Source: Clarkia xantiana subsp. parviflora
Lineage: Eukaryota > Streptophyta > Magnoliopsida > Myrtales > Onagraceae
Direction of reading: 5' to 3'
Assembly (NCBI GenBank): GCA_036873135.1
Contig: JAPTYO010000005.1
Span: 4,008,166-4,072,165, forward strand
DNA: 64,000 bases
The notes beneath the pieces are model-generated. The model did not search any database. It was not told where the DNA came from and worked only from the letters and a program-made list of their open reading frames with translations. Each line of letters opens with the position of its first letter. Positions within the stretch are counted from its first letter, which is position 1. Positions 34,411 through 47,050 of the stretch are shown piece after piece. The translations under genes were made by a program, and so were the position numbers.

Positions 34411-34959
34411 AATCTTTATCACAAATATATTTATTATACTTTTAGAGACGGATAAAGCTGACGAGGCGGTGACACAAATCGAGTCCGTCAGAAGCTCGCA
34501 GAGGTAAGGCAAAGGTCGAATCGAAGTAGAAGGGGCGATTCCTAAATTAGCTTATGGTTGAAGATGGATAATTTTGAAATTAATACATTAATAATTATAT
34601 ATATATATCTATAATTATTTCATTTTAGAAAAAAATACGTTAAAATTATCATTAAATTTTTGTGATAAATACAGCATATGGATATCACGTAATTTATATA
34701 TTCATTTAGATATTATAAACAAAGCGCAACCATGGTAGCGGATATGTGTAATTTAATGCATTGTAATGAAACCATTTTTGGTGCATACAAAACTCCAACG
34801 TAACATGATCTGATTTCTCTATGTTTTGTTGCATAAAAAGTATAGAAATTATTTTATGAGGCGGAGTCAACACGTGGCGCTTAGTTAGTACCACTTCAGC
34901 TAACTAACATGTGACATTTGTTTACGTGTCGGTCACGTTCTGCCACGTGTCACATTAAA
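34411..34959. other. Intergenic sequence upstream of the B3-like gene
   Basis: AT-rich and non-coding. CACGTGGC and CACGTGTC (G-box cores) occur at about 34869 and 34944, within 100 bp of the ATG at 34960. Confidence 0.35.
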
Positions 34960-35437
34960 ATGGGACTTGCAGATGAGCTTCAGATGTTGGATTATTTCCT
35001 GTCTCGAACTAATATTTCATTTCGAGTAAGAGTAGATGACAGCACGAAAACAAAAGTAGTAAGTGAATTCAACAATTCATCTTTTCCTGTCATGGTACTG
35101 GCTCAGTGGATTGGATACTTGTTGTTGGTTTGATGATTCAATTAAAATGTACTTTAACTGAATTATGTAGCCTATCCCCAATGGGTTTATCCAAGCTGCA
35201 CGTCTGGAAAACCGTCGAACGCTCCTTTTAATTGACCGGTCTGAGCTGGTAACGCCGATGCGGCTTGCTAAACACTATGTCACTAATGGCGAACCATCGG
35301 GTCCAAACCCATGGCAATACAGCATAAGGAATGGGTGGGAAGAATTTTACACCAGAGCTGGACTAAAGGAATCAGATGAGCTGACTTTTGTGTTCGCTGG
35401 TGAAGAAATGGTGTTTGTGGCAGTGGAACGTTCCTAA
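34960..35437 (+). CDS. Small B3-domain-like protein
   Basis: Two exons, 34960-35058 and 35171-35437, join in phase with consensus sites (GTA|GTAAGT and TATGTAG|CC) to give 121 residues. The product reads like a single B3 DNA-binding domain: FRVRVDDSTKTKV, then PIPNGFIQAARLENRRT, and the NGWEEFYTRAGLKESDELTFVF end with the W-x-x-F and L-K-x-x-D features of the B3 family. B3 proteins are plant transcription factors, usually much longer, so this is either a stand-alone mini-protein or a fragment. The start at 34960 is chosen because it is an ATG next to the domain; an open frame runs upstream to 34918. The neighbours are transposon-derived. Confidence 0.5.
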
Positions 35438-36790
35438 TAAAATCTACGGCGTTAAATGGCACAACATTGGAGCCCAATGGGCGTGTATTATGACTTTTTT
35501 GGGGTTTACAAACTATTAGGGATGTATGTTTCCCAATAAGTACGACCGAATGTTGCAATGGGTGTTCATCAAACTTATTTCCTGGTTTTCTTCTTAATGA
35601 GGATATATGGGTCCCCTTGTGTGGATGTTTAAAAAATGATTCATAAAAGGCAATAACAACTATAAAAGAGCCATCGAGGATATTGAATCCAGTAGTAATA
35701 ATTCAGAAGGAACACATTATGCTTATACATATCTATTAGCTAGAATCTGAATGCAAAGATTGTTAAAATAAAAAACATTCAATATTGCAGAAACCATGAA
35801 TAAAACCATCTGAAGTTTGCCTTGTCTATTAAACTGCTCAGATCGACCAACTTGACACTCCTTTCCAATAACGCCTGTATGGCTGTCCCATTTCCTGTTC
35901 TGAATTATCCCGTATATCCATCCCTTGTTTGTTCCAGAACCGGGTGCACGTTCCCAAACGGATACATCAAAATCACCTATCTCAACGGCTTCTGGTGTCT
36001 GGTATTTACCAAGCATTAGAGCTCGATAACACTCCTTGATACACATACCTCGATAAGACTCCTTCAAACAACTACCTAAACATGATACAGAAGAAATTGA
36101 CTGGGCAGAATGATGCGGATCCAGCGTTAAGCTATATGTCCGGAAATGAAGCCTACTACCCACTCTTCAGTTTCCTCCGCTCTTATCGAAATTAACCAAC
36201 TTGTGATTTCATATATTGCTCAACACACCTGCTGTATCATTAACATTCCCGTTAACCTTGCAGATTATTTTACATAACCAAAACGTGTCCAACCAATTAT
36301 CTGCTTCGCTGGAATTTTTATAGTCACTCAACCATAAATTGAATGAAACCTAAACTGATTGAAAAATCCTTTTGCACGAAACACAAATGTATGTATCTAC
36401 ACTTTCAAAAACTGTTTCTTGTTAAACAACATTCAATTCATCAGGATTGCATTAAAACAGAATGTAATGTTCGAAAATGAATGGCTATGGATGTATTGAA
36501 CAGCAAATTAACACAATACAACAGTAATGGATGTTCAATTCATCAGTATCACTATCCACGTATCCATATACAACCAACAACACGTCTCATAATTATCAAC
36601 AAACAGACAATTGAAGCTTCATACTGCAAGATGAAAACAAGCTTCAGAATGGACTTGTCTGGCCTGTGAAATGGAGCAACCACATTCAAATCCCTCCTTC
36701 GAGATAACATTGAAGTGTCGATAGTTATACCCTTGAGGATAAATTACCGTATGTAGGTAACTACTTAATCCTATAGACAGTAGTTAATGA
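35438..36790. other. Sequence with an unrecognised minus-strand frame
   Basis: A 146-codon open frame lies at 35723-36163 on the minus strand, containing GDFDVSVWERAPGSGTNKGW. No family is recognised. An AT-rich tail with no further gene runs to 36790, and the ACCGTATGTAGG module occurs at about 36747. Confidence 0.3.
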
Positions 36791-37235
36791 ACTCGAGAAA
36801 GAGGAAGAGAAGCCCGAACATTAAACCTCACAGGCACCTCAACCAAACAAAAAAAAGACCCGAAACCCTAAACCCATGCCCAGCTGAGGCTGAACCTTCC
36901 ACTACCCCAACCCACGAGCTTAAAGACCACGGGGGCAATGGGTACAAGATGAAGTACACATGAGAAGCAAAGTACAGACAAACACATCAAAGAATGTATG
37001 AGACACATAGCAACTTTTATGGGAAACTTACATCGCAATCCAACAACCTAAAACCAGCCCATGTGAACAAACGTTCAAAAGACCAATATAGAAGAACTGG
37101 ACATGCGAAACACCCAAAACACAAGAAGAAAACAGCCACATAACGAAAACTAGATGGAAAAAACGAGACATACACATTGAGCAAAACAAGTCTCATGCAA
37201 CATACCCACGTACACCATCAAGGAAAAGAAATATA

Positions 37236-38172
37236 CTATTTCTTCAACTTGGCCAACATACCTAACGGCAAAGTCAGACACATCACCAGCTGAGAAAATG
37301 GAAAATCAGGATCAACCGCGTAAATTCGATCAAGAATCATCTTTAGAGAAATACGCTTAGCCACAGAACAACGAACATCAATAGCAGCTCGATAAGAAGA
37401 CGAACCCTTATGCTCAACAATAGCATTCTCTCTTTCCTCCATACGAAACATTTCCTCAAGAGAGGCCAACTCAACAGCCCGCATTACCCTATCGCGTGCA
37501 GCTTTCTGTCGTAAAGTGACAACTTCAGCTTTAAGAAGGGCGATGCGATCTTCCAGGTCACGACACTCCAAATTTGAGACACGACTATGCTCCAAACAAC
37601 TAACGAGTTCAGAACTAAGGGAAACATAGGCATCTTCATTCGCCTTCCTCTCCTCAGCCAGGTCAACAACAAGTGAGGACAAGTTAATGATATCAGCAAT
37701 ACCCTGGAGCACATAGCGAGACAGTGCCTCATGCACTAAACAATGAACTGCCTCCGGCCCATCAGGGAGAGACACACGATCCGTAGGAGAAATAGCAGAT
37801 TGCAAAATGCGAACCCCAACCTCAGGAGTATGCAAAGATTATTGACTGTCAAAACGATACCCACGCTCATAATAAGGAGCCCACTCGGTCCCAACAATAC
37901 AATCAAAAGGAGGACGAGACAACTCCTTCCGGCTTAACAAGGGAAGACGGATTCTACCTACAAGAAATAAATAGTATGTAACTCAAAGTACACGTTAAGA
38001 AGATACCTATTTTCCAAGACTCACCAAACAACGGAGATGGGATGACCGGCTCCCGCACCCTCGATTCGGGGGCATGACCAGGGAGAGAAGACGACATTAT
38101 AACGCCAGCATCAATCCCACTTTCAGCCATGGGATGACCCCCCACGCCGCAAGAGAAGGGTTTTTTTGGCAA
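37236..38172 (-). pseudogene. Antisense coiled-coil ORF beside a Tat LTR
   Basis: On the minus strand, opposite to the Tat LTR at 39254, a frame at 38172-37954 (ending GHAPESRVREPV...LFGESWK) can be joined across a 49-nt candidate intron (37958-38006) to a frame reading RIRLPLLSRKELSRPPF...APYYERGYRFDSQ. That frame meets a TAA at about 37843, then stays open for 199 codons (37835-37236). The last part is rich in E, L, R and K and looks coiled-coil. Tat elements of plants are known to carry extra ORFs between pol and the 3' LTR, some antisense. The intron is shorter than usual for plants, so a frameshift is an alternative. No function can be given, and the stop codon makes it probably inactive. 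Confidence 0.5.
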
Positions 38173-39240
38173 TCGAGGGTCCGGTCCCGGAACCAGATAC
38201 CCCCAACCGCATCAGTCTCTTACTCCTCATCAGGGACTTAAAAGATTCACCGACTGCAAGAACACACTTTAGTCCGAAAATGACAAGGAAAGAGCCACGC
38301 GAATAAGATTTTCACTCATTTCTCTTAAACAATGAGTGGACAGCTAAGGGAAAAGGAAAAAACACCCAGGGAGAGAGCCCTACCACACTTAAACGAAACA
38401 CTTGAATAAGAGGCAAAAGCAAGAGGGCAAGGATAGAAGCTAAGCATAGTCCTATTACTACAGAGACGCACAAGCCAGGAGGCAAGATAACAAGTAAGGC
38501 AATCGAGAGGAAGGCGAGAATCTAGAACGGACCAAGAAAAACAAAATCACGCTCCCAAGGAACGGCGTTTAAACTAAAAATAATTTACGTACCCCGCTGT
38601 AACACGCACCCCAAGAAGTAGAATCGACCAAAAGACCCAATCGCCAAAGGAAAAAAGGATAAGGACAACGAAAATGAGGTAATCATCTATCCCTTTTTTA
38701 TAGTAGAAGAAGCTAGGGTTTTTTAAAACCATCAAATCAACACCCTTTAAATCTAAAGAGGAAAAATCCAAGGGTCAAATTTTAAAGATAGTGCCCTTAG
38801 TTATTTTTAGACTATGGTTAGGCGTGTTTTTACTCAAGTTAACACCCTATAGGCATATATTCCATTATCCTATACTTAGAAAGTTTTGGACCCAATTCAG
38901 AAATTTTTCCCGGCCTGTACTCACCCCGTAGGAGATTGGGGTACATATATTCATATCCATGATTGCATTGCATCCCCGTGCATGTACATATTTTTTAAAT
39001 GCATACTTGAAGGTTCAGATTTTTTATGATTATATCCATATTCCGCGGACACGTGTCTAGAACACGTGCACGCATGGTCTAACGTTTACAATTCCTCTAT
39101 TTTTGAGAATCAGAGGACAAGGCTCGAAAAACGCGCCTACGTACAAGCAAAGGTTTCGTCAAGAGGTAAAGTCACGATTTCCAATTGTACGTATCATCAC
39201 ATCCTAAAATAGAGTCAACCAAGGGTCACGCCATTTGTTA
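38173..39240 (+). mobile_element. Tat 3' untranslated region
   Basis: The sequence between the antisense ORF and the PPT has no further gene. The last 60 bp match the region before the PPT at 19711-19770, supporting its assignment to the 3' end of a Tat element on the + strand. Confidence 0.5.
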
Positions 39241-39253
39241 ACTCGGGGGCAAG
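39241..39253 (+). other. Polypurine tract of Tat element
   Basis: ACTCGGGGGCAAG directly precedes the LTR start TGATGG; the same arrangement occurs at 19769-19782. Confidence 0.7.
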
Positions 39254-39980
39254 TGATGGATATACGCCCAATTGGAACCCGTTTTAGTTCAGACTGTCTT
39301 ATTTCGATTACCCCATTGGTGATTGTAAATCGAAACTTTGACCCAAATACCTCGCCCCGAAACGCTAACCCTCTGAACGAGGTAAAATTACTCGCCCGGA
39401 CCCGACCATCGACCTCACCTAGGTGAGATCGGGTGGACCAACCTGATCTCCCCTAGGGGAGATCGGGTGGGCTGACCCGATCTCCCCTAGGGGAGACCGG
39501 GTTGGGCAAATCTACCCGGTGTCAAGCCTCGGGGGCCGGATTTTCTGTCCGACCCCAAGGGTCCCGACCTCTTTTCCACTTGTCCCACACTTAGGTTATT
39601 TCGCCTACATCTCCATGTTTTAAGATTCTAATAGATAATTAAGCACGCTTAGGGGATTAACGAGGTCATTAAGCCACCTTAATCCCCCTGAAGCCTATAA
39701 ATACTGCTCGTATCCTATTCATTTCTATCACGTTGATTATTCACTAGCTTTTTCTCTGCCTTCTCTCTAGTTTATCTCTCTAGAAATATTAGACTGACTT
39801 AGGCATCAGAGAGGGTTCACCAAGCACCACCCCCCCCCCCCTCCGGGCTTGGTACTGCCCTTATTGCAAGTTAGTTAGAAGAAAGAAGTCGGAAGAAGAG
39901 AAGGATATGGATCAGACCATCTAGCAGATAGAGCATCGGATCAAGCTTTTTACCCGTGAGAAATGATACTTGGACTGACA
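39254..39980 (+). mobile_element. Tat-lineage Ty3/Gypsy LTR
   Basis: The 727-bp LTR starts TGATGGATATACG and ends TTGGACTGACA. It has a TATA box (CCTATAAATACTG, about 39695), an AATCCCCCTGAAG stretch before it, and a run of 12 C at about 39828-39841. Around 39410-39510 lie three perfect palindromes. Given the PPT in front, it is a 3' LTR, or the 5' LTR of an element that continues after the Copia insertion. Confidence 0.82.
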
Positions 39981-40005
39981 ACCCGTTGACCCGACATAAC
40001 AACCA

Positions 40006-40284
40006 TTTATTTATAGGAGGAGTAAAGTGGACAAAAGTCCACTTTACCCACACTTATTTCGGCCGGCCTATGTATTTAGGGAGGCCCAATTTTGGGCCTC
40101 CCATGTCCATTGGGATTTGAGTCTAGCCCAATTACCCTAATGTGACATTTACCCAAGTTCATTAGGTAAACTATACATATTATGGGCTACCAATTACGGC
40201 GCCCATTACCATATGCTTACAGCTCCCACTCACCGGAATAGGAGGGTGCCTGTTAATGTATTGTTTTCAAAATCCGCATCAACA
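40006..40284 (-). mobile_element. Copia 3' LTR, truncated
   Basis: On the minus strand the LTR begins TGTTGATGCGGATTTTG at 40284 and continues through ATTCCGGTGAG, GTCACATTAGGG and the AAAGTGGAC hairpin until it is lost at about 40006, just past the TATA-like ATAAATA. The same sequence is at 47421-47637. Roughly the last 350 bp of the LTR are absent. Confidence 0.8.
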
Positions 40285-40300
40285 TTTCTCCCCTTTGATC
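40285..40300 (-). other. Polypurine tract of the Copia element
   Basis: The minus strand reads AGATCAAAGGGGAGAAA directly before the LTR start TGTTGATG, a typical Copia PPT. Confidence 0.75.
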
Positions 40301-41199
40301 TGCTCCATGTTTCTGAATAGTTCATACGAGGTTTTCCGTGCGACCGGCGGATACGACGGGCATCATGCTACTCATCTGTTAGGAGTATTGTAGCGCCTGC
40401 GGAACGTTGATTCCCTATTCTCTAATCAACCTGTTATAAACAACATTTATATATTGTACCGCGCTGTATCCTAGGTCAACTGATAGTTCTCCATTTGCCT
40501 AGTTTCCACATAAGAACACTTCTCCAAGGCATCTGTACAAGTATTCACAACCTTCAACTAATATCCGGCTGGTGGCCACCTAGTGAACACAAGAATCAGT
40601 GAATTACAGGTGAACTTGACCATCCCCATTGCTCATACCCTTAGTCAAACCCAACCGGTTTCCAAGACGTGGTCACTGGGCCTTTTTGTTCAGCACTACG
40701 CTCGTACGTAGGGAAGCGAGCATTGAGCCTGACCTTAGGTATGAGGGTGCCTCTTCATAAGGCTACCGGAATCAATCACACGCTCGAGGTGAAGAATTTT
40801 GTGCCCGCCAGAATCACGAGGATTCCTTCCTAGCACAACCGAGTTGTGACCCCGTGTTCTGACGTGGCACGCGTAGTATGAAGCACACGTTGATAGCATA
40901 CCTGAACCTTTTGGGTTGACAGGAAAGGGATATGTCAATCATGCTATCACAGATTCTCATCTGGCCCAGAACGTGGTTAAATGACGAACGAAGTTCATCA
41001 CAGCGATATGCGAGACGAAGATCACTTCGAGTTACCTTGAAACTAGATAATCGTCTCGCTTAATCAGGTTTATCCCCCTGACTCTTAGCCAGTCTTGTTT
41101 GGTGGAGGCCTCTCTCCACCACATGACGACCGTACCTGTATGACTAGGTAAGGCCCACATTCGACATATTTTGGCAGAGGATTGCGTCCTCCTACGACT

Positions 41200-43081
41200 T
41201 AGTTTATAGACTGTAAATCTGATGTAATTAAAACATTATGACGTCGATTGATCATAAACTCGGTTGCAATTCTTTCGCTTACAAAATGTAACTTTCTAAT
41301 ATCAAAATGCTATCACAGATACATGCCATTTCTAAACCCTACGCAATCCAAGCAGTTTTACATGCTTTTCGAATATCTCCCTGCGTAGTTGTTTAGTTAA
41401 TGGGTCCGCAATCATATTATCAGTGGACAAGTATACCATAGTGATTATATTGTCTTCTACCATAGATTTAGCATAAAATATTTCACATCAATGTATTTGG
41501 TCCTACTATGGTACTTCGGATTCTTAACTGCCGCAATGGCTGCCTGACTGTCAGAGAACACCTTCACAGGTTTACTCTCGACGTCACCATTAAGCAGCGC
41601 AGTAAGAAGCCTTTTCAGCCAGACTGCTGCATGTGCATTCTTAGAGAGAGTTACGAATTCTGATTCCATCGTTGACAGCGCGACACAGGTTTTCTTCTTG
41701 GCCGTCCATGAAATGGCAGCTTTAGCAAGGAGGAACACTCCCCTTTGTGGTGGACTTACGATCATCCGGATCGCCACCATGGTCGGCGTCACTGTAACCG
41801 GTCAATTCTAACTTCCCGCCCTCATTGCACAGAGTATAGTCGGCAGTACCTTTCAGATAACGAATTATTCGTTTTACAGCCTTTAAATGTTGATAGCCAG
41901 GATCTGATTGGAAACGTGCTACTAGGCCCACGGCATAACAGATATCCGGACGGGTGCATTGCATGGCGTACATCAAACTACCAACCATACTTAAATATTC
42001 TGCACCCTTCATCTGTTCGCGCTCTGCCAGGTTCTTGAGGCCGTCACGTTTTGACAGTGCGCACCCAAATACCACCGGCGTATCCATGGGTTTGGCATCC
42101 TGTAATTTGAACCTTTTCAACAGCTTGTTGATATAGGCTTCTTAAGACAGCCACAATTTCCGGGTAACCCAATATCTAGCAATTTTAATGCTTAAGATAT
42201 ACGTGGCCTCTCCCATGTCTTTCATCTAAAATACACGCACCGATCCTCGTGAAGATTCACGAATCCGTTTCCTACGATCTCCTCGTGGAATCTACGGTAC
42301 CATTGCCGAGACGACTGTTTAAGACCCTAGATGGACCTTTGGAGTTTACAAACTTTACGTTCGTTACCAGGAGTAATGAAACCCTCCGGTTGCTCCATGT
42401 AGATCTCTTCCTCCAGGTTTCCGTGGAGGAATCCGGCCCTTACACCCATTTGGTGCAGCTCGGGATCAAGACTTGCGACCAGGACCATTAATGGCCCTAA
42501 CCGTGGTTTTACGCACATTCAGTAAGTTTCTCTTATCAAAGTCCACCTAGTGAATTGGGTAAGTCCTTTCGCAATAAGTCGGGTTGTTTGACCTTTTTTC
42601 CATCAGTGGTGAGCCTTACTTCAGGGCTCACCTTATCCTTGCACTCCTGTGGTTAGCAGGTAAATCAACTATAGACTATAATGGCTTTCATTTAGGCGAT
42701 CTCTCTCATTTATTATTTTCCTCTATTTCTCCACTTGAGGTATTTCCAATGCTTGTCAACAGTTTTATACCTTACTTAATAGGATACTTGCCTTTGACTC
42801 TCGTCTAGGCATTGTGAGTCCCATTTATTAGTCTGATCATTTCTCCCACTCAGAATAATGCTTCTTATCGTAGCATCATTTCTATTGGGAACGATCCTCT
42901 CACTCGGAACAATACTTCTTATCGGAGCATTGTCTCTATTGGGAACAAGAGCAGTGCTAAGACCTTGACTTGCAACTTTCCTATGACATCCTCTTGGTCT
43001 CGGGGTTTTACTTCCGAGATGCATTCCTTGATCACTAGGATCTGGAACCAAGTATGGTTGGTTCACTCCCACTGGAAACAA
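41200..43081 (-). pseudogene. Copia reverse transcriptase and RNase H, degenerate
   Basis: The minus strand holds, in order: an arginine- and proline-rich linker (43081-42776) with an 18-residue repeat, reverse transcriptase pieces (GFLHGNLEEEIYMEQPEGF at 42518-42327; GLKQSSRQWY further down), the RT thumb region (TRPDICYAVG, 42120-41722), then RNase H (TCVALSTMESEFV, DSQAAIAAVKNPKYHSRTKYID, 41792-41457) and the usual Copia C-terminus (DPLTKQLRREIF at about 41390). The frame shifts at about 42320, 41740 and 41470. The Y-V-D-D catalytic box expected between WY and the TRPD region is missing, probably deleted near 42225. It is inactive. Confidence 0.85.
42847..42954 (-). repeat. Two 54-bp in-frame repeats in the Copia linker
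   Basis: The units starting at 42847 and 42901 are imperfect copies of 54 bp, i.e. 18 codons, repeating a V-P-N-R-(D/N)-(N/D)-A pattern in the linker before the reverse transcriptase. Confidence 0.7.
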
Positions 43082-46000
43082 TGGGTATTTTAGGTAGTTG
43101 TGTCATTCCTGGTTTAGCTATATGACCATCAGGTTCAACTTGATTCGTCTCAACAGCAACAGTGTTTACGTGTGTTAGGATTTATTCCTCCCACTGGATT
43201 TACTATGAAAATGTTCCCATTCTCATTTACAATGTCATTCACTTGAGTTGTTGGTTCAAATCTCTCCCACTCGAATTAAGTGGGACCTGATTGTCATTAT
43301 TATTCTGCTCTGTTTTGATCACGACTTCGTTGATTGAAACTGTTCATGCATTTGGAAAATTTGCCCTCTTAGTGATGTAACGTCTCATGTTCGAGCACCA
43401 TTTATAATCAAGCTGTAAACAGGTATTTTCTAAGAGTAACAGACGTACTCTTGTCCTAAATACGTGTTTATTGCGCAAATTAATGTCACATGGTGATATG
43501 ATTTAACTCATTATCACCTTTCAGCTATAATGGCGACGTACCTTACCGATATCAATGGAACACAGTTTTACATTTATGTGAGTCATCTTTCATCATCCCA
43601 TAGGGAACCTTTGACTCCAACATTATGTAAATACAAACGGTGCTTCTTGAAGTGTGTCTTTTAACTTGAATGCCTAGCTTGACTTATTGTTCAAGGTTTA
43701 CATAAGGAAATTTTTTTAACCTACTTCATCCTTCTTCGTTTGCTAACTTATTTCAGAGATTTTATCCCATCTCTGAACTGAGTGTTTTAGGTTTTCACCT
43801 TATGCGTCAGTTGATACTTTTACAAGGTCGTGGTAGCTTCCGAAGCCTACTTCTTACCGATGTAAATGTTATCAATAAGTTGTTTCCGAAAGAATGCAAA
43901 CAAATATTCAGCACATAATTATTCAAACACTTCATCATTAAATTCGTATTTTGAAACGATCTGTTTCGTCTATCGAGGTCCACATGCGCATAGCGCTTTT
44001 CACCGAAGTTTTAACCCTTGGTTAAATCGTTTCATTTCTGAATTTAGTTCAATTTAATTCAATCGGTTTCGCACATGATCAACATTACAGATTATTTCAT
44101 TCAATGGAGTACTAATAATTAAGAAATATTTACGTTATTCGATCTAGCTACGCAATCGATGGGTTTATACAGTTCAGCTTGGTCGTGCTGACTGAGATGA
44201 CGGAGTACGTGAATCGTTTCGTTTTATTCAACCACTTTTACCTGGCCAAAATTTTGTTTCGGATCGATCCCTCTTAACCGGGTCGATTAATTTTGACAAG
44301 TAGATCACATTTCGAATCGAACGGAAACTATTTTATTCAATAAATCTGAATCTCGAAATAACCTAAATTTTTAGTAACTCAAACGAACAATAAATGACAA
44401 TGATAGGGTTCTTGATCTGAATTGATCTGAAGATCGCATATTCGATCCATGATTGTCGCATAGATAGTCGAGAACTTTAAGTCATGTTAAACATCACATC
44501 TGAGTAAATTCACGAGAGAGTTAAATCAAATGATCTGTGTCTGTATAAAACGTTTTACAGCTTCATACACATGACCTACGTGGCGTACTAGAGATGCACT
44601 TTATCAACATGGTTTAACCTAACAGATTATTGTATAAGATCTTTTTGGTCCAGTTCTCTTTATAATATGCGAATCATGGTTAATTTCTTTCGAACCCAGT
44701 ATGGTGAGCAGAAAAGGTTTCCTTTTTACTGCTATGGTTTATGTACTTGATTAGGCTAAAGGTCATTGAGTCCTGTCAATATCAGACAACCATGGCCATT
44801 GAGTCCTGTCAATATCAGACAACCATATATATCTTTTCATGTTGACTTTTCATTCTGAAGAGCCGATGTGGTTTTTACGCTAACATTCATGAAAAAGAGA
44901 AGACCATAACGTCTAACCGAAACGTTTAGGTTTTGAATCCTAGCTTCCACCGAGGCGTATGCAAAGGGTTACTAAGTTGCAACATTGCCTAGTTGTAATT
45001 GAAGTCTTCTTCAACCCTCTTTTACCAAGGTTGAATGTATCATCACATACGCGTTCAGATCATCAAAGAACCTACTCCTATTCTTGGTGAAACAAATTAT
45101 TACATTCGTTTCTCATTGCCAAAATCATACAGACTACCATATTCATCAGTAGTTGTCCTCTCCATTTTTCAGAATCGTAGTAGAGAGTCCAACACGTACT
45201 CTATTTATTCATCATGATTCACACCATCAAGATTGCGAGGAATATCGAATCGCACTAATTCATCCAATTCATAGTAACACATCTATGCTTATGCAATAAA
45301 TCAGGGAGACAATAACATTTTGAGAAAGAATTGTATAAATCAAATATATATTAAGATAGAATCCGGAAAATAATGATTCCTCAGTCATCTAAACCAACCG
45401 ACCACCAGTAAACCAATGGAAGATAGCTGTAAAAGCGTTCACACTATCGTCGTCTTCTATCCAATAGATCATTATCTTAAAACGGTTTTAATCGCAAATT
45501 ACCAGAACGAGAATTTTAAAATAAGCATACCCGATCTTGGCTTTCCCAAGGCCCTTTTTGTTTTGGAAAATCATTCCGACGAATTCACTCATGCATACAT
45601 AATTCTACTATCCATGTAAATTACCATATGCAAGTAACATTCATCATACCACACACACATGCTTACGCGTCATTCGTCTAATGTCAAGACAACAGTTCTA
45701 ATCAAGCATAAATATATATTGAATAATTAACAATTGCAATTCAGCCCTCTAATTAATCCAGTCCCAAAAACATGTATCTCCGAGATCCATCCCCATGATC
45801 GAAACACGGCATTAAAGGTTAGCAACCCTATGAGCCTTGTGTAGTCCATTTAGAGGTTAAAAAAACTTGGATTTTAAAATTTGACCACCCTATTGACGTG
45901 AATTCGGTTTTGAAAATCATTTCGATTCAGTCAATTTAGGTCCGGTTTAGAAAATCCGGTTCAGCCGGGTCCGGTAAATCCGGTTCGGTTTGGTCCGGTA

Positions 46001-47050
46001 AATCCGGTTCGGTCTGGTTTAAATTTTAAAATCTAGTTAGGTCCGAATCGGTCCAATAAACTAGGGTTTGGTTTGGTTCAACACTCAAAACCAGTTCGGT
46101 TAGATCCACTTATTTACCCCGTTTCGACCCGACCCGATTAGATTGAACCGATTGAGAAAACCGGTTCGATTTAAATCCGTCCCGGTTTAATATATTGGAC
46201 CGGCCCAATAATTTAAAATTTATAGGTTGGGCCGAAATGTTTACTTGTGGCCTAAGTAGGGTTTTAAAGTCCAAAAATAATAACTTGACCACCAAGTAAC
46301 ATTAATTATATAAAATAACTCCAATATTAAAATATATATATATATATATTTCGGGACTAATTAAATATATACATATTTATTGCCAAAATTCTATCTATAA
46401 GACAAAATCATTCAACAATATATATATGTATATACAAAGTTTCGGTTTACATTTATATAATATATTTTATTTACTGTCAATATATTTAATAGGGAAACAA
46501 ATAACTGACAATATATTTTCTTAATCTTTTAGGTAACTAAATCTATCAATAATATCTATAACCTTATTTAAATTTTTAGATATATTGATAGTGATATATA
46601 TTTCTATATATTATTGTGAATCTATCCTAATGTTCCCAACTATAGATATATCGTTAACTTAATTAAAAATTAAAATATGGCAAACAATATTATTTTAAAA
46701 TCTGGCCGAAATTTTATCCTTGGTGACTAAGAAACTAAAAATTTTACCATGTAAATTCACTAGAGTTTTCCGCCATAAACATGAAATTGGGAACAAGTGG
46801 TCAAATTTTAAGATCATATTTTAATAATATTTTCAATCCAATGTTTGATTTTGATAAATATTACATTTTTCATGAACATCATATTAACCAAGAACATGAA
46901 AATTTCGGACCCATCATAAAACCCTTGAAAATTCAATAATTTTAAATCTTTTTACTTTAAAATTTTCGGTCCAAAATTTAAAATTTCAAGAACCCCATTT
47001 TATCTAAATCATGAACTCCTAACACAGGATCTAATACCACTATTAGAATA
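43082..47050. other. Non-coding interior of the Copia element
   Basis: No gag or integrase reading frame could be recognised in this nearly 4-kb stretch. A direct repeat with period 33 bp (ATTGAGTCCTGTCAATATCA) is at 44764-44829. The block 45361-45800 is related to 14281-14900. A proline/serine-poor GGTTCGGT-rich stretch (repeated CCGGTTCGG) lies at 45940-46170. AT-rich DNA follows to 46990. The PBS-like TGGTATTAGATC on the minus strand is at about 47026-47040. Confidence 0.45.
44764..44829. repeat. Two direct 33-bp repeats
   Basis: CATTGAGTCCTGTCAATATC starts at 44764 and again at 44797, and each unit continues with AGACAACCAT. Confidence 0.85.
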
